Assembly: GCA_947169115.1 (NCBI GenBank)
Contig: CAMVOK010000007.1
Coordinates: 1-64,000 of the forward strand
Direction: 5' to 3'
DNA length: 64,000 nt
From: an uncultured Prevotellaceae bacterium
GTDB lineage: Bacteria > Bacteroidota > Bacteroidia > Bacteroidales > Bacteroidaceae
Positions 27,720-36,471 of this stretch are shown in pieces; the stretch's first letter is position 1, and each line of letters begins with the position of its first letter. The position numbers were made by a program, and so were the translations under genes. The notes under the pieces were generated by a model. It was given only the letters and a program-made list of their open reading frames with translations, ran no database searches and was not told the origin of the DNA.

Positions 27720-28955
27720 ATGAATTACAAATTGATTGTTCTTGACGTTGACGGCACAATGCTGAACAGCAATCGTGAAATTTCGAAGCGCACGGTGGCT
27801 ACCCTGCGCAAGGTTCAACAAATGGGCATCAAAATAGCCTTGGCATCGGGAAGACCAACTTATGGCATACTTCCTCTGGCCCAAGCCATTGACCTGGGTG
27901 TCTATGACGGATATATTATCTCGTATAACGGAGCACAGGTGATGGAGGCCAAGACGGGTCAGATTCTCTTCGAACGTCGCATCGACCCTCAGATGGTGCC
28001 CTATCTGGAAAAGAAAGCCACCAAGATGGGACTGACCATGGCTTACTACGATGGTAATGAAGTAGTAAGTACAGACATCACCAATCCCCATGTTGTGGAT
28101 GAGGCTGCCATGAATGGTATGACCCTGCGTCAGGACGACCAACTCTCCATTAACATGGACGACTGGCCTGCCGAGATGATGCTCGTCAGCGACGATGAAG
28201 AGGCACTCACTAGCCTTGGTCAACACATGCAGCGTCATCTGAATGGAGTGATGGACACCATACATTCTAATCCTTATTATCTCGAAATCGTGGGCTATCA
28301 GGTAGGCAAGAGCTATGCCATGAGTGCCTTGGTGCAGAAGATGGGAATCCAGATGTCAGAGGTATTGGCCATTGGTGATGGCGAGGCCGACATCAACATG
28401 ATACAGATGGCGGGTACAGGTGTAGCTATGGGCAATGCCACTGAGGGAGTGCGCCGTTGTGCCGATTTCACCACACTTTCCAATGACCAGGATGGTGCTG
28501 CACTTGCCATCGAAAAAGCCATCGTACAGGAGGCACGTGTAGCAGATATTCCTATCGATGCCATGAATGCACAAAGTGGAAGCACACTGATGGGGAACCT
28601 TGGCATACAATACACTTTTGCCAGTGCTGAGCGTGTAGAGGCCACCATGCCCGTTGACCATCGTACACGCCAACCCTTTGGCATTCTGCATGGTGGAGCT
28701 ACCCTTGCCTTGGCCGAGACGGTGGCCGGACTGGGTAGCATGATAGCCTGTCAGCCCGATGAATTTGTTGTAGGTATGCAGGTCAGTGGCAACCATGTCA
28801 GCAGTGCTCACGAGGGCGACACCGTCCGTGCCGTCTGCACACCCGTACACATTGGCCGTTCGAGCCATGTCTGGAACGTCGATGTCTTCACTTCTACCGA
28901 CAAACTCGTTAGCAGTATTCGCGTGGTAAACTCCGTAATGAAGAAACGAGGTTAA
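27720..28955 (+). CDS. HAD (Cof-type) hydrolase fused to hotdog thioesterase
   Basis: Two enzymes in one 411-residue chain. Residues 1-270 are a Cof-type HAD-IIB phosphatase: DVDGT with nucleophile D9, SGRP at about 43-46, and the metal site GDGEADIN (219-226). Residues 280-411 are a PaaI-like hotdog thioesterase with HGGATLALAET (HGG at 324-326) and a final beta sheet GRSSHVWNVDV. The thioesterase half resembles the DHNA-CoA thioesterase type used in menaquinone synthesis, and HAD-hotdog fusions are known in Bacteroidetes. Substrates of both halves are inferred only. No menaquinone genes are adjacent. A strong terminator follows. Confidence 0.88.
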   Translation: MNYKLIVLDVDGTMLNSNREISKRTVATLRKVQQMGIKIALASGRPTYGILPLAQAIDLGVYDGYIISYNGAQVMEAKTGQILFERRIDPQMVPYLEKKATKMGLTMAYYDGNEVVSTDITNPHVVDEAAMNGMTLRQDDQLSINMDDWPAEMMLVSDDEEALTSLGQHMQRHLNGVMDTIHSNPYYLEIVGYQVGKSYAMSALVQKMGIQMSEVLAIGDGEADINMIQMAGTGVAMGNATEGVRRCADFTTLSNDQDGAALAIEKAIVQEARVADIPIDAMNAQSGSTLMGNLGIQYTFASAERVEATMPVDHRTRQPFGILHGGATLALAETVAGLGSMIACQPDEFVVGMQVSGNHVSSAHEGDTVRAVCTPVHIGRSSHVWNVDVFTSTDKLVSSIRVVNSVMKKRG

Positions 28956-28973
28956 TAGATAATACAAAAAAAG

Positions 28974-29014
28974 GCCGGGGCTGTGTCCATCAACACAGCC
29001 CCGGCTTATTTTGT
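28974..29014 (+). terminator. Intrinsic terminator of the HAD-hotdog gene
   Basis: 13-bp GC-rich stem GCCGGGGCTGTGT / ACACAGCCCCGGC with a 6-base loop, followed by TTATTTTGT. The upstream A-run gives the minus strand a T-run too, so it may also serve the convergent small gene. Confidence 0.9.
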
Positions 29015-29025
29015 ATGGGTATATT

Positions 29026-29226
29026 CTATTCTGTTGTGAATACGGGTTCGCGATCCCAAACCTGATCCCAGACATTCTCCTTGGTTTCAGCCACGTCGGG
29101 GTTGTCTCCCTCACCCTGACCGAGGGTAGTGGCCGCTGTCAGAGTATCTTCTGGCAACACAGCTACACCCAACACGAGAGGGCACATATATTCTTTTCTC
29201 ATTGCTATTCCTATTATCTTTTTCAT
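29026..29226 (-). CDS. Small acidic-tailed protein, 58-66 residues, unknown
   Basis: A short frame with two possible starts, MKKIIGIAM and MRKEYMCP (codon 9, 29202). The MRKEYxCP opening followed by an acidic, Trp-containing tail (VWDQVWDREP) resembles short uncharacterised proteins found next to secreted-protein genes in Prevotella-like genomes; I cannot assign a function. An AGGAG box lies 12 bases before the first ATG. It follows the giant secreted-protein gene by 24 bp on the same strand and is probably in the same transcript. Confidence 0.5.
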   Translation of the reverse strand: MKKIIGIAMRKEYMCPLVLGVAVLPEDTLTAATTLGQGEGDNPDVAETKENVWDQVWDREPVFTTE

Positions 29227-29250
29227 TGTTTATTCTCCTCTCGGTTTAGG

Positions 29251-32200
29251 TTATTTAATCACAACTTTCCGTCCCCCCACGACATAGATGCCCTTGGTGG
29301 GGCGTGCTACACGACGACCCTGCAAATCGTAAATGTCTGTCTCATTCATCACCCCTTGTCCATTATCCATGTTCAATGGCTCTATGCCGTCGGTCCAGTC
29401 GTCATTGAAAGCAATGGAGAAGGACTTGACGGACGATTCTCCCGTGTAGTGGTACCATGCACGGAAAGGAGCCACTCTGACGTCATTGACACTGGCATTC
29501 CAGAACTTGTTTTGGGCAATATAGTAGTAGTTGTTACCATGTTCAAGGGTTGTACCACTACTGTATGTGCCTTCTGCTTTCCAGCCAACAACGGTGGTTG
29601 CATCGTTTTGGGTGGCTGTGGTCAGTTCTACATCTACGTTGCTCATTTCAATGTCGAGTTGGTCTCCACCTGCGGTCATACGGAAGGCCAAGGGGGTGTT
29701 GGCTGGAATCTCATCACCTATGCGGTTGAATCCCATGGTGCCCTCGCCCTCGTCTACGCTGCGCAGGGTGTAGAAGGCTTGTCCGCTTACTGCCTGTACG
29801 GGGAAGGGCAGGATAAGTGTACCCCATACGTTGGACATCGCGCGACTATAAGTAGCTGTAGTAGCCTCAAACTCACCCGTGGTACTTGTAATACTCAGTG
29901 GGGAGCCGTCGGTGATGACAAGGTTGGCACACACGCCATTGACTACTTTATTGTTTGTATTTTCAAATTGGTCAACTGCAGCGGCTTTCACAATCATGTT
30001 GGCTTGGTTTCCATAGATGACCACATTTTTGGCATTGGCAAAGTCGGCATTGGTGGCATCGTATTCATATATCTGATTCTCAGTCTTCGTGTGTGCACCA
30101 TTATCTCCTGTAACAGTATAACGTCTCCAGAAGTAATCCTGGCGTAGGTAACTGGCATCAGTTTCCTGCGCAGCAGTGGCATCATTACCGATATACTCCA
30201 GATGTGGACTAGTCATCTGGAAGTAATGTCCCACTGAGCGTATGCCGATGGTTACTTGATTGCCCGAAGTAATTTCCGTAGCAGCCGAATAAGTTCCGAA
30301 AACACGAGTGCCAGCATCGTTGTTCCATGTACTTATCTGCTCCGATGCACCAACCCGGTCACCACGAATAAATGCCACCATCGAAGCTGCATCGGGAGCA
30401 GTGAAACCATTTGTACCCAAGTCAACGCTAAAGCGGTAAGTTCCATTGGGCAGATTATTAATAGTCTGGTTGATTTCGATATCGGTAATACCATTGCGAT
30501 ACCAGACATTATAAACTTGTTGTCCGTTCTGAGTAAACACGTCATTAGTGTTTCCATTTCCGTCATTCGCTGTCCAGAATGGAGCTGTGGTCCATCCATT
30601 AGGTGCTTTACCATCCGACAAGGTAGTATTGCTCAGATCGTAGTTGGCAATCAGCGTTGTGGCATCACCATTGTTCTCGGCAATTGTCTTGGCATTGCGC
30701 AGGACGTTTACGGCTTGGTTGTAATTGTCACCACGCACACCAGCCTCAAGCAGGCCACTCTCATCGCTTGTGTAAGCTGCATACTGGTCGATAGCAGCCT
30801 TAGCGGCCGCTGTGTTGGCCATCGTCGTAGCATCCGTGTCGTCGTAAGCGGCGGCAGCTTCGGTATAGGCAATATGGAACGGGGTACCAGCCTTGCAGGT
30901 CAGGGTGATGTTGTCTGCAACGATTTCTGCACCCGAATTACCGGAATTTTGCTTCTGAAAACCGAGGATGAAGTCGAAGTTGGTGGCTGAACCGCTTACG
31001 GTGAAGTCGTAGGTTAGCGTGGTCGCACCAGAAGTTGCTTCGCCAATGGCGTTGCTGGTGCCACCCAATACGTATGCCGAATGATTAATCATGTTCGTCA
31101 TGGGGCTGTTCCAGGAGAGTGACAGCTGGTAGTCACCTTCGGGTAGCATCTTCAGTTTGGCAACCTCCAAGACTGGGTTCTTGTCCGTCCAGTTTGATCG
31201 CAGGTAGAGTTCTTCGCTGTGACCATCGGCATTGGTCTGAATACGCTCGTTGGCTTGAACATTAGAATAGGTTTCCTCCCATCCTACGAGGTCATACACA
31301 AGTGTACCCGTTACCAATAGGCTCCCTTGTGTCTCTGAGAAGTCAAGATTTGCACCAAGGAAACCAGACATATCAATATCGACACTCTGCGCTTCACGGT
31401 AGGAAATGAAGGCGGTGTTCAGAGCCTCGATGGCCGTGTTCTCCGTTGCGTCGGTGTCCATGTTACTGCTGGCGGCGTATGTGGTACCCTCTGCTATGCT
31501 CAATGCCTGACAACCAGCCACCATGGCCTTGTAACTCTTGAAAAGGCGAATACTGGTGTCGGTGGCATTCAGTTGAGAGTTAAGTATTGTGGCCAATGTA
31601 GCATAGGAGGCATTCGAGTCTCTGTCATCAAGAGCTAATGCCGCGTTATTAACTAATGTAAGCAAAGTTGTCCATGCTCCAGCACTCATTGTCAAACGAC
31701 TATAGTCTGTACCATCGCCATAAAAGACGTCATTGATAGTGTAGTGGTTGTAATTATCCTCAAAACGTTGTAGGGCATTGAGCAAACTTTCTCGACCTGC
31801 CTTTTGACCATTAGCCACAATTCTTGCAGCATCTACGGCAGTGGGCAAACTAACGATTACGGCACTCAGTTCTTCGAAATCATCGGCGGCCTTGGCTTCG
31901 TCGATTGCATCCTGCAAGGCATCGGATTGGTCGTTATTGAGATAGAAAAGATGGGTTGCCAGGAAACCTTCTGCTATAGCCACCTTTTCATCGCGCTGAG
32001 CTTCAAGTGCTGTCAAGTCAGGCTGGGTAGCATAGGTAATGGTCATAATTTGGGCAAAGTGCCAGTTGGAGCCATTTTCATCCTTCTGCACACCATAGGT
32101 AAGGTTGTTGCTGAGGTCATCGCCTGTGAGGTGTACGTTTACGGCAAGTGTAGTGATATCCTCAAAAGCAACACTTGATTGGAATGATATGGGCATACCC

Positions 32201-33975
32201 ACACGCAGCACGCTTGTTGCGTCATCTAAATCTCCAGCAAAGGCATACGTGCGGTTGGCATCTCCCTCTGTTGCCTCAGTCTCAAATCCACGATTTGGTG
32301 TGTACATGGCCTGGGCGTACATACCCACCTCGTAGTATCCGGCAGGCAGGTCTTCGATGGTCTGGTAGAGCACGGTTCCCGTAGTGGCACATGTGGTTTC
32401 ATAACTCTCAGCAAAACTTGGGATGCTACCAGGTCTTCCTGTCAGAAATTGGTCTGCCACAATGCCAGCCGCACTGCCGTCTTTCTTTTTCCAGTCACTA
32501 TAGGTCTGTGAGGCCAGGAAGGTGAGGTCGAAGGTATGGTCGTCGGTGGTGGAGATGAATGTCATGGCTGCAGGGCGCAGGGCGGCAATCTGTGTATTGA
32601 CGGCAGCCACCGATGTGGCGTTTGTAACGGCCGTATTTGCCGTTGAAATCGCCGATTCAAAAGTCGTGAGACTGGCACAACTTGGTACTCCAGCCTTCAA
32701 AGCCTCCCATTTTGTCTTTTCTGCATCAAACACGGCATATCGGGCAGCAATGCTGTTGGCCACTAACATAGCAGCATCAATATTGGCAATGGCCGTGTCG
32801 AATTCTCCCTCCGTGGTGAAAGCATCATCGTCATTGTCATTGGCGTCAATGGCCGTCTGAAGTTGGGTGGCGGCACCCGTACGAAGTGTGCCACCATCAT
32901 GTAATGCTTGTGCTTCGGCTACTTTGTCGGCTAATAAATCTTTAAAAGCCTGCAGGGGGTCACCATAGAAAGAGAGTGTAAAACGATCGAAACAGACCCA
33001 GTTTGTTGTACCGCTTTCCAAACCAGCGACAACATCTAAAGTTCCGTCACTGATGACAGTTCTCACAGTATATTGTGCCGATGTGCCGGCTGTTACATTT
33101 GTCCGGTCGTCATTCATTTTAATATAAGCACCTGTACCACCATAATATACGTATGCTTTTAATTCGTACAATCCGTTCTCAAGACCTGTCAGGTGTTGTG
33201 ACATGGTACGATCTGACAGGCCACCGCTACCTTGCCACTTTTCTGCATAATATCCACCAGCCTTATTATCGAAAGCAGTATTAGCTTGTGCAGCAAATGC
33301 GTCTCCAGGCGACAATGTCCAGCCCGTCATGTCGCGATGCTCAAAACCAGAGTTGGTGATTTCGTAGGTCACATCGGTGGGTGAACTAACCGATGCAAGG
33401 TCATCAAGGTCGAAGAGTTCGAACATACCTACGATACACCAAGACCGCATCTCGTCGAATGTACCAACTATACCTATTTCTATTGAGGTTGCATCAGCTG
33501 CGATGGTGAATTCCACCACGTTTCGATACATTTTTGAGTCAAAGCAATTGGCTCCTTCTGCCTGAGAATTGGCATAGCCAGCAGCCGTGATACTGCCTAA
33601 GGTTTTAATGGCAACTTGGTCGGAACCAGCCTTTAGGTAGGCTAATGACTTTGTGTTATCCGTGTTATATGCTTGTCCTTGTCGGAAAAAAGAATAGTTG
33701 ACCAATCGATAATGACCTGCATTGAGTGTGATGGTTTGGGTCAGCGAATAGGCAGTTTTTTCCAGACTTCCCCATCCGGCATAACATTCGCTTGCATAAC
33801 CGATAGTATTGTTACCTTGCACAGGTGTATTAAAATTGTTCACTGTCCAACCCGTAGTTCCATTGGACAACGTAGCATTGGTGATGTATGTGCTGGTGAT
33901 GTCTCGCTGAGCCCAGGCATTACTTCCCATTGTGAGCAGCGTGAGGGCTGCAATGATATATGATTTCAGTTTCAT
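29251..33975 (-). CDS. Giant modular secreted protein with C-terminal sorting-type tail
   Basis: 1,574 residues. Signal peptide ending SNAWAQ. At least four jelly-roll-like modules with carbohydrate-binding features can be read: an N-terminal one with NATLSNGTTGWTVNN, a second with ITNSGFEHRDMTGWTLSPG, later ones with GANLDFSETQGS and YDLSNTTLSDGKAPNGW. Helical spacers rich in Ala and Asp separate them (EAQALHDGGTLRTGAATQL-type, FIVAR-like). No catalytic domain is evident. The chain ends with YDLQGRRVARPTKGIYVV and a short basic tail, the T9SS-type ending shared by five proteins here. It probably binds polysaccharide at the cell surface. The module starting NSGFE with YAEKW recurs in the 47.5-kb protein. 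Follows the metallophosphoesterase by 33 bp, likely one operon. Confidence 0.75.
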   Translation of the reverse strand: MKLKSYIIAALTLLTMGSNAWAQRDITSTYITNATLSNGTTGWTVNNFNTPVQGNNTIGYASECYAGWGSLEKTAYSLTQTITLNAGHYRLVNYSFFRQGQAYNTDNTKSLAYLKAGSDQVAIKTLGSITAAGYANSQAEGANCFDSKMYRNVVEFTIAADATSIEIGIVGTFDEMRSWCIVGMFELFDLDDLASVSSPTDVTYEITNSGFEHRDMTGWTLSPGDAFAAQANTAFDNKAGGYYAEKWQGSGGLSDRTMSQHLTGLENGLYELKAYVYYGGTGAYIKMNDDRTNVTAGTSAQYTVRTVISDGTLDVVAGLESGTTNWVCFDRFTLSFYGDPLQAFKDLLADKVAEAQALHDGGTLRTGAATQLQTAIDANDNDDDAFTTEGEFDTAIANIDAAMLVANSIAARYAVFDAEKTKWEALKAGVPSCASLTTFESAISTANTAVTNATSVAAVNTQIAALRPAAMTFISTTDDHTFDLTFLASQTYSDWKKKDGSAAGIVADQFLTGRPGSIPSFAESYETTCATTGTVLYQTIEDLPAGYYEVGMYAQAMYTPNRGFETEATEGDANRTYAFAGDLDDATSVLRVGMPISFQSSVAFEDITTLAVNVHLTGDDLSNNLTYGVQKDENGSNWHFAQIMTITYATQPDLTALEAQRDEKVAIAEGFLATHLFYLNNDQSDALQDAIDEAKAADDFEELSAVIVSLPTAVDAARIVANGQKAGRESLLNALQRFEDNYNHYTINDVFYGDGTDYSRLTMSAGAWTTLLTLVNNAALALDDRDSNASYATLATILNSQLNATDTSIRLFKSYKAMVAGCQALSIAEGTTYAASSNMDTDATENTAIEALNTAFISYREAQSVDIDMSGFLGANLDFSETQGSLLVTGTLVYDLVGWEETYSNVQANERIQTNADGHSEELYLRSNWTDKNPVLEVAKLKMLPEGDYQLSLSWNSPMTNMINHSAYVLGGTSNAIGEATSGATTLTYDFTVSGSATNFDFILGFQKQNSGNSGAEIVADNITLTCKAGTPFHIAYTEAAAAYDDTDATTMANTAAAKAAIDQYAAYTSDESGLLEAGVRGDNYNQAVNVLRNAKTIAENNGDATTLIANYDLSNTTLSDGKAPNGWTTAPFWTANDGNGNTNDVFTQNGQQVYNVWYRNGITDIEINQTINNLPNGTYRFSVDLGTNGFTAPDAASMVAFIRGDRVGASEQISTWNNDAGTRVFGTYSAATEITSGNQVTIGIRSVGHYFQMTSPHLEYIGNDATAAQETDASYLRQDYFWRRYTVTGDNGAHTKTENQIYEYDATNADFANAKNVVIYGNQANMIVKAAAVDQFENTNNKVVNGVCANLVITDGSPLSITSTTGEFEATTATYSRAMSNVWGTLILPFPVQAVSGQAFYTLRSVDEGEGTMGFNRIGDEIPANTPLAFRMTAGGDQLDIEMSNVDVELTTATQNDATTVVGWKAEGTYSSGTTLEHGNNYYYIAQNKFWNASVNDVRVAPFRAWYHYTGESSVKSFSIAFNDDWTDGIEPLNMDNGQGVMNETDIYDLQGRRVARPTKGIYVVGGRKVVIK

Positions 33976-34008
33976 AGTGTTTGTTGTTTGTCGGTTTAGT
34001 AATGCGGT

Positions 34009-35399
34009 TTAGAACTGGGTTTGTATGACTTCCTTCACGCCCTCGCCACGCTTGAAAAGCACCACGTAGGCGTTATTCGTCTGGTCAGTATTTCCGTTAG
34101 CGGCCACGGTGTAGTCGCGCACCTGATTGGAACTTTCAACCGTGCTGGTGTAGGTCTGGTCATCAAAACGGTGATAGTGACCAGAGAAGTGCTGCACCTT
34201 ACCACCTGTGCGGCCTGCGGCCTTCATCATAATAGCCGAGAGGGGGTCTTTCTTCAGCGTATTGGCCGACGTGGCATCGTTGTATGCTATACCAGAGGTG
34301 TAGGAGCCGTAATCAGAATCATTGCTGGAGGTGATGTAGTTGCCACTCTCGTTTTGGTCGAGCCACCAGCGGTTGCAGTCGCTACCAGCAAGCCAGGGAT
34401 AGTGTTGCATCCAGACACTGGCCTCCTCGGTATGGGCTTCTACGAAGGTGTTCAGGGCAGAGATGATACCATCGGGAGCGTAATAAGTAGCCGAAGAGAG
34501 CAGACCAGGTTTATTATAGGGTTTCTGGAACCAGTAGTTGTTGGCACAGTAGAAACGTACGTCCTTGAACTTAAAGGTGAAGTGGCTGGGTTGCCAAGCA
34601 CCGCTGCCACCTGTGAAGTAATGGATGTCCTCGTCAAAGACACTTGCGCTGTTCCAATACGAATTATTAGTCTTAATGGCCGAAATGGTCTGGTCGTCGG
34701 CATTGGAGCCGCCGCTAGTGCCGTAGGTCACACCCTTTGAGCCATCGCTCCAGTAGTCGGGGGAAAAGTCATGGTTACCAGCAATAAAGATGAACGGAAT
34801 GCCAGCTGCTTTGGCCACTTCGGCGGTGGCGTTGAGGAAATTGGTGTGTGTACCGCTACTGCCATCGTCGCCCTTGTCCTGGTCCACGTCGCCCAAGCAG
34901 AAGATGATGCTGGTCTTGGGAACCAGCGAGGTTGCCCCCTCAGTCGTGAAGGTGACCTTCTTGGTGCCATCGTCGCCCATAGCGATAATGTTGTTCATGA
35001 TGGTGGTGAGGTCGCTGGCTGACGTACCGTCGTGACCACTTCCTTGATTGACATGGCAGTCGGAGATGAATACCGCGCAGAACCATACATCCTCTTCAAA
35101 GCGGAAACCGTAGGCCTTGTTGTTGTAGGTGAACACTTTCAGTTCGCCGTAGTGCAGCGTGGTGGAAGTGGGATTGGGGGTGACCAGTGAAGCAGTGACG
35201 GGAGAGCCGTCAACACTTACGGCGGTAATCAGTCCACTCAGGTCTGTGCCAGCAGGCACGGTTATGGTGGTGAAACCATTGGCATCCCTTACAGCCACGT
35301 TGCCCCATGTGAGACCATCAAGGGTGAAAGTCATCTGGGCACATAACTTTACCCCCCTATTGCAAGAAGGCAAAGCATAAGTAAAAGTTTGTTTTTCAT
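34009..35399 (-). CDS. Secreted calcineurin-like metallophosphoesterase, frameshifted at a G-tract
   Basis: The catalytic part in frame to the stop shows DCHVN, GDVDQDKGDD, GNHDFSP, MQHYPW and SGHYH, the five metal-binding blocks of calcineurin-like phosphoesterases, after an N-terminal beta domain. The promoter core (35467-35474) and first good ATG (35399) begin a signal peptide MKNKLLLMLCLLAIGG in another frame, which stops at once in GGGGGGTAA. Seven G instead of the six at 35352-35357 would join it to VKLCAQMTFTLDG and give one protein of about 464 residues with cleavage after CAQ. As read, export is lost. The cause may be phase variation, mutation or a homopolymer sequencing error. Confidence 0.75.
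35352..35357 (-). other. G6 homopolymer at the frameshift site
   Basis: Six C on the plus strand. It lies exactly between the signal-peptide frame and the metallophosphoesterase frame; a one-base gain would fuse them. Confidence 0.8.
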
Positions 35400-35466
35400 A
35401 TTTGTTTTTAGTGATAATTTCCTCAAAAGAGGGGTAACTTTTTGGTAGAATCCATATAATCGGGCG

Positions 35467-35474
35467 CAAAGGTA
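35467..35474 (-). promoter_or_regulatory. TACCTTTG promoter core for the metallophosphoesterase gene
   Basis: Minus-strand match to TAnnTTTG, about 70 bases before the signal-peptide ATG at 35399, supporting that ATG as the true start. Confidence 0.7.
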
Positions 35475-35559
35475 CAAAAAAACCCTCGAATATATGCCTT
35501 CTTTTCTGTTTTTCTTGTCCTTACGTTTCATTTTGTAATGAGGAGAAAGCAAATTAAAG

Positions 35560-35590
35560 AGGCTGCCGTCCCAGATTGGGGCGGCAGCCT
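35560..35590 (-). terminator. Hairpin terminator after the 258-residue secreted protein
   Basis: 13-bp stem AGGCTGCCGCCCC / GGGACGGCAGCCT on the minus strand (one wobble), followed by CTTTAATTT. It separates the rhamnogalacturonan gene cluster from the metallophosphoesterase operon. Confidence 0.75.
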
Positions 35591-35636
35591 TAACTAAGTT
35601 TCCTTATGTTGTAGTTTTTTGCTTGTGCCTTATTGG

Positions 35637-36413
35637 TTATCGAACCACCTTACGTCCGTTCTCTATGACAATACCGCGCTTGGGGGTGGTTATCCTGCGA
35701 CCACTAAGGTCGTAGGCATCATTATGCATGGTGCATTGTGAATTATGAATTGATTGGATACCTGTGGCCTCGGCCAGGCTCTTGATGTGTTTGATGTTCA
35801 GGTCGGTGGCTGTTGCGGACTGTTGTTCCCAGTTGAAGCCGCAACGGGTGGGCAGGAAAGCCTTGTCGGCTTCGGTACGGATGAGAATGCTCTCCAGGAT
35901 TGTAGCATCCTGTTTGGCAGGAATACCGTAAAGTCCGTCTTTGCGTATGGTCTCCCAATTGCTGCCGAAGGAGATGGTGTTGCCGTTGTCGTCGGTCATG
36001 CGTACATTTCTTAGCACGTCACTGATGTTTGTTGCTTCTGTGTTTTTGAGACGCAGGAATTGTGTGGTCTGAGAATAAATGAGATAGGGAACACCGGCCT
36101 CGATGCCTTCGTTGGTGCAGTCCAGGAAGTAGAGGTTAAGGGTATTGTCCTCCTGTCCGATACCTACCAAGCGTTCTATTCTTGCACCTTCTGCTGCCGT
36201 CTGCAACTGTTCGGCGCTTACCGACATGGGGAGGCACAGGGTGTTGTAACCTGCAAAAAGGAATCGGCTCAATTGTACGGGCTGTTCCGTGTTCTGCAAC
36301 TGCTCTATATTCAGTTTATCAGAACTTGCGTAAATGTTTTTTACGCGGTTTTGTGCCAAAGCAGGGACACACAATGTAGCCATGGCTACCAATGAGAGTA
36401 CAAAATGCTTCAT
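35637..36413 (-). CDS. Secreted protein of unknown function with sorting-type tail
   Basis: 258 residues. Signal peptide to CVPALAQ, then a beta-rich body (FLFAGYNTLCLPMSVSAEQL, GVPYLIYSQ) that resembles the non-catalytic C-terminal part often found in Prevotella surface proteins. It ends with YDLSGRRITTPKRGI and a basic tail. Just before that tail, IHNSQCTMHN is encoded by an ATTCATAATTCACAATGCA repeat (35719-35755), an in-frame insertion. It follows the GH2 gene by 58 bp and is probably the last gene of the rhamnogalacturonan operon. Confidence 0.7.
   Translation of the reverse strand: MKHFVLSLVAMATLCVPALAQNRVKNIYASSDKLNIEQLQNTEQPVQLSRFLFAGYNTLCLPMSVSAEQLQTAAEGARIERLVGIGQEDNTLNLYFLDCTNEGIEAGVPYLIYSQTTQFLRLKNTEATNISDVLRNVRMTDDNGNTISFGSNWETIRKDGLYGIPAKQDATILESILIRTEADKAFLPTRCGFNWEQQSATATDLNIKHIKSLAEATGIQSIHNSQCTMHNDAYDLSGRRITTPKRGIVIENGRKVVR
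35719..35755. repeat. ATTCACAAT-family repeat inside the 258-residue protein gene
   Basis: Same word family as 4532-4650. It encodes IHNSQCTMHN between the body and the sorting tail. Confidence 0.65.
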
Positions 36414-36471
36414 ATCTTTATGAGTTTAAGGTTATCGATTGCAATATTACGAAAAAAATCGACTCGTTGTA

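Noticed and set aside
30256-30990. Plus-strand open frame opposite the giant secreted protein
   Set aside because: Antisense shadow of the 1,574-residue gene; no start signal or motif. The neighbouring plus-strand frame 29011-30147 is the same case.
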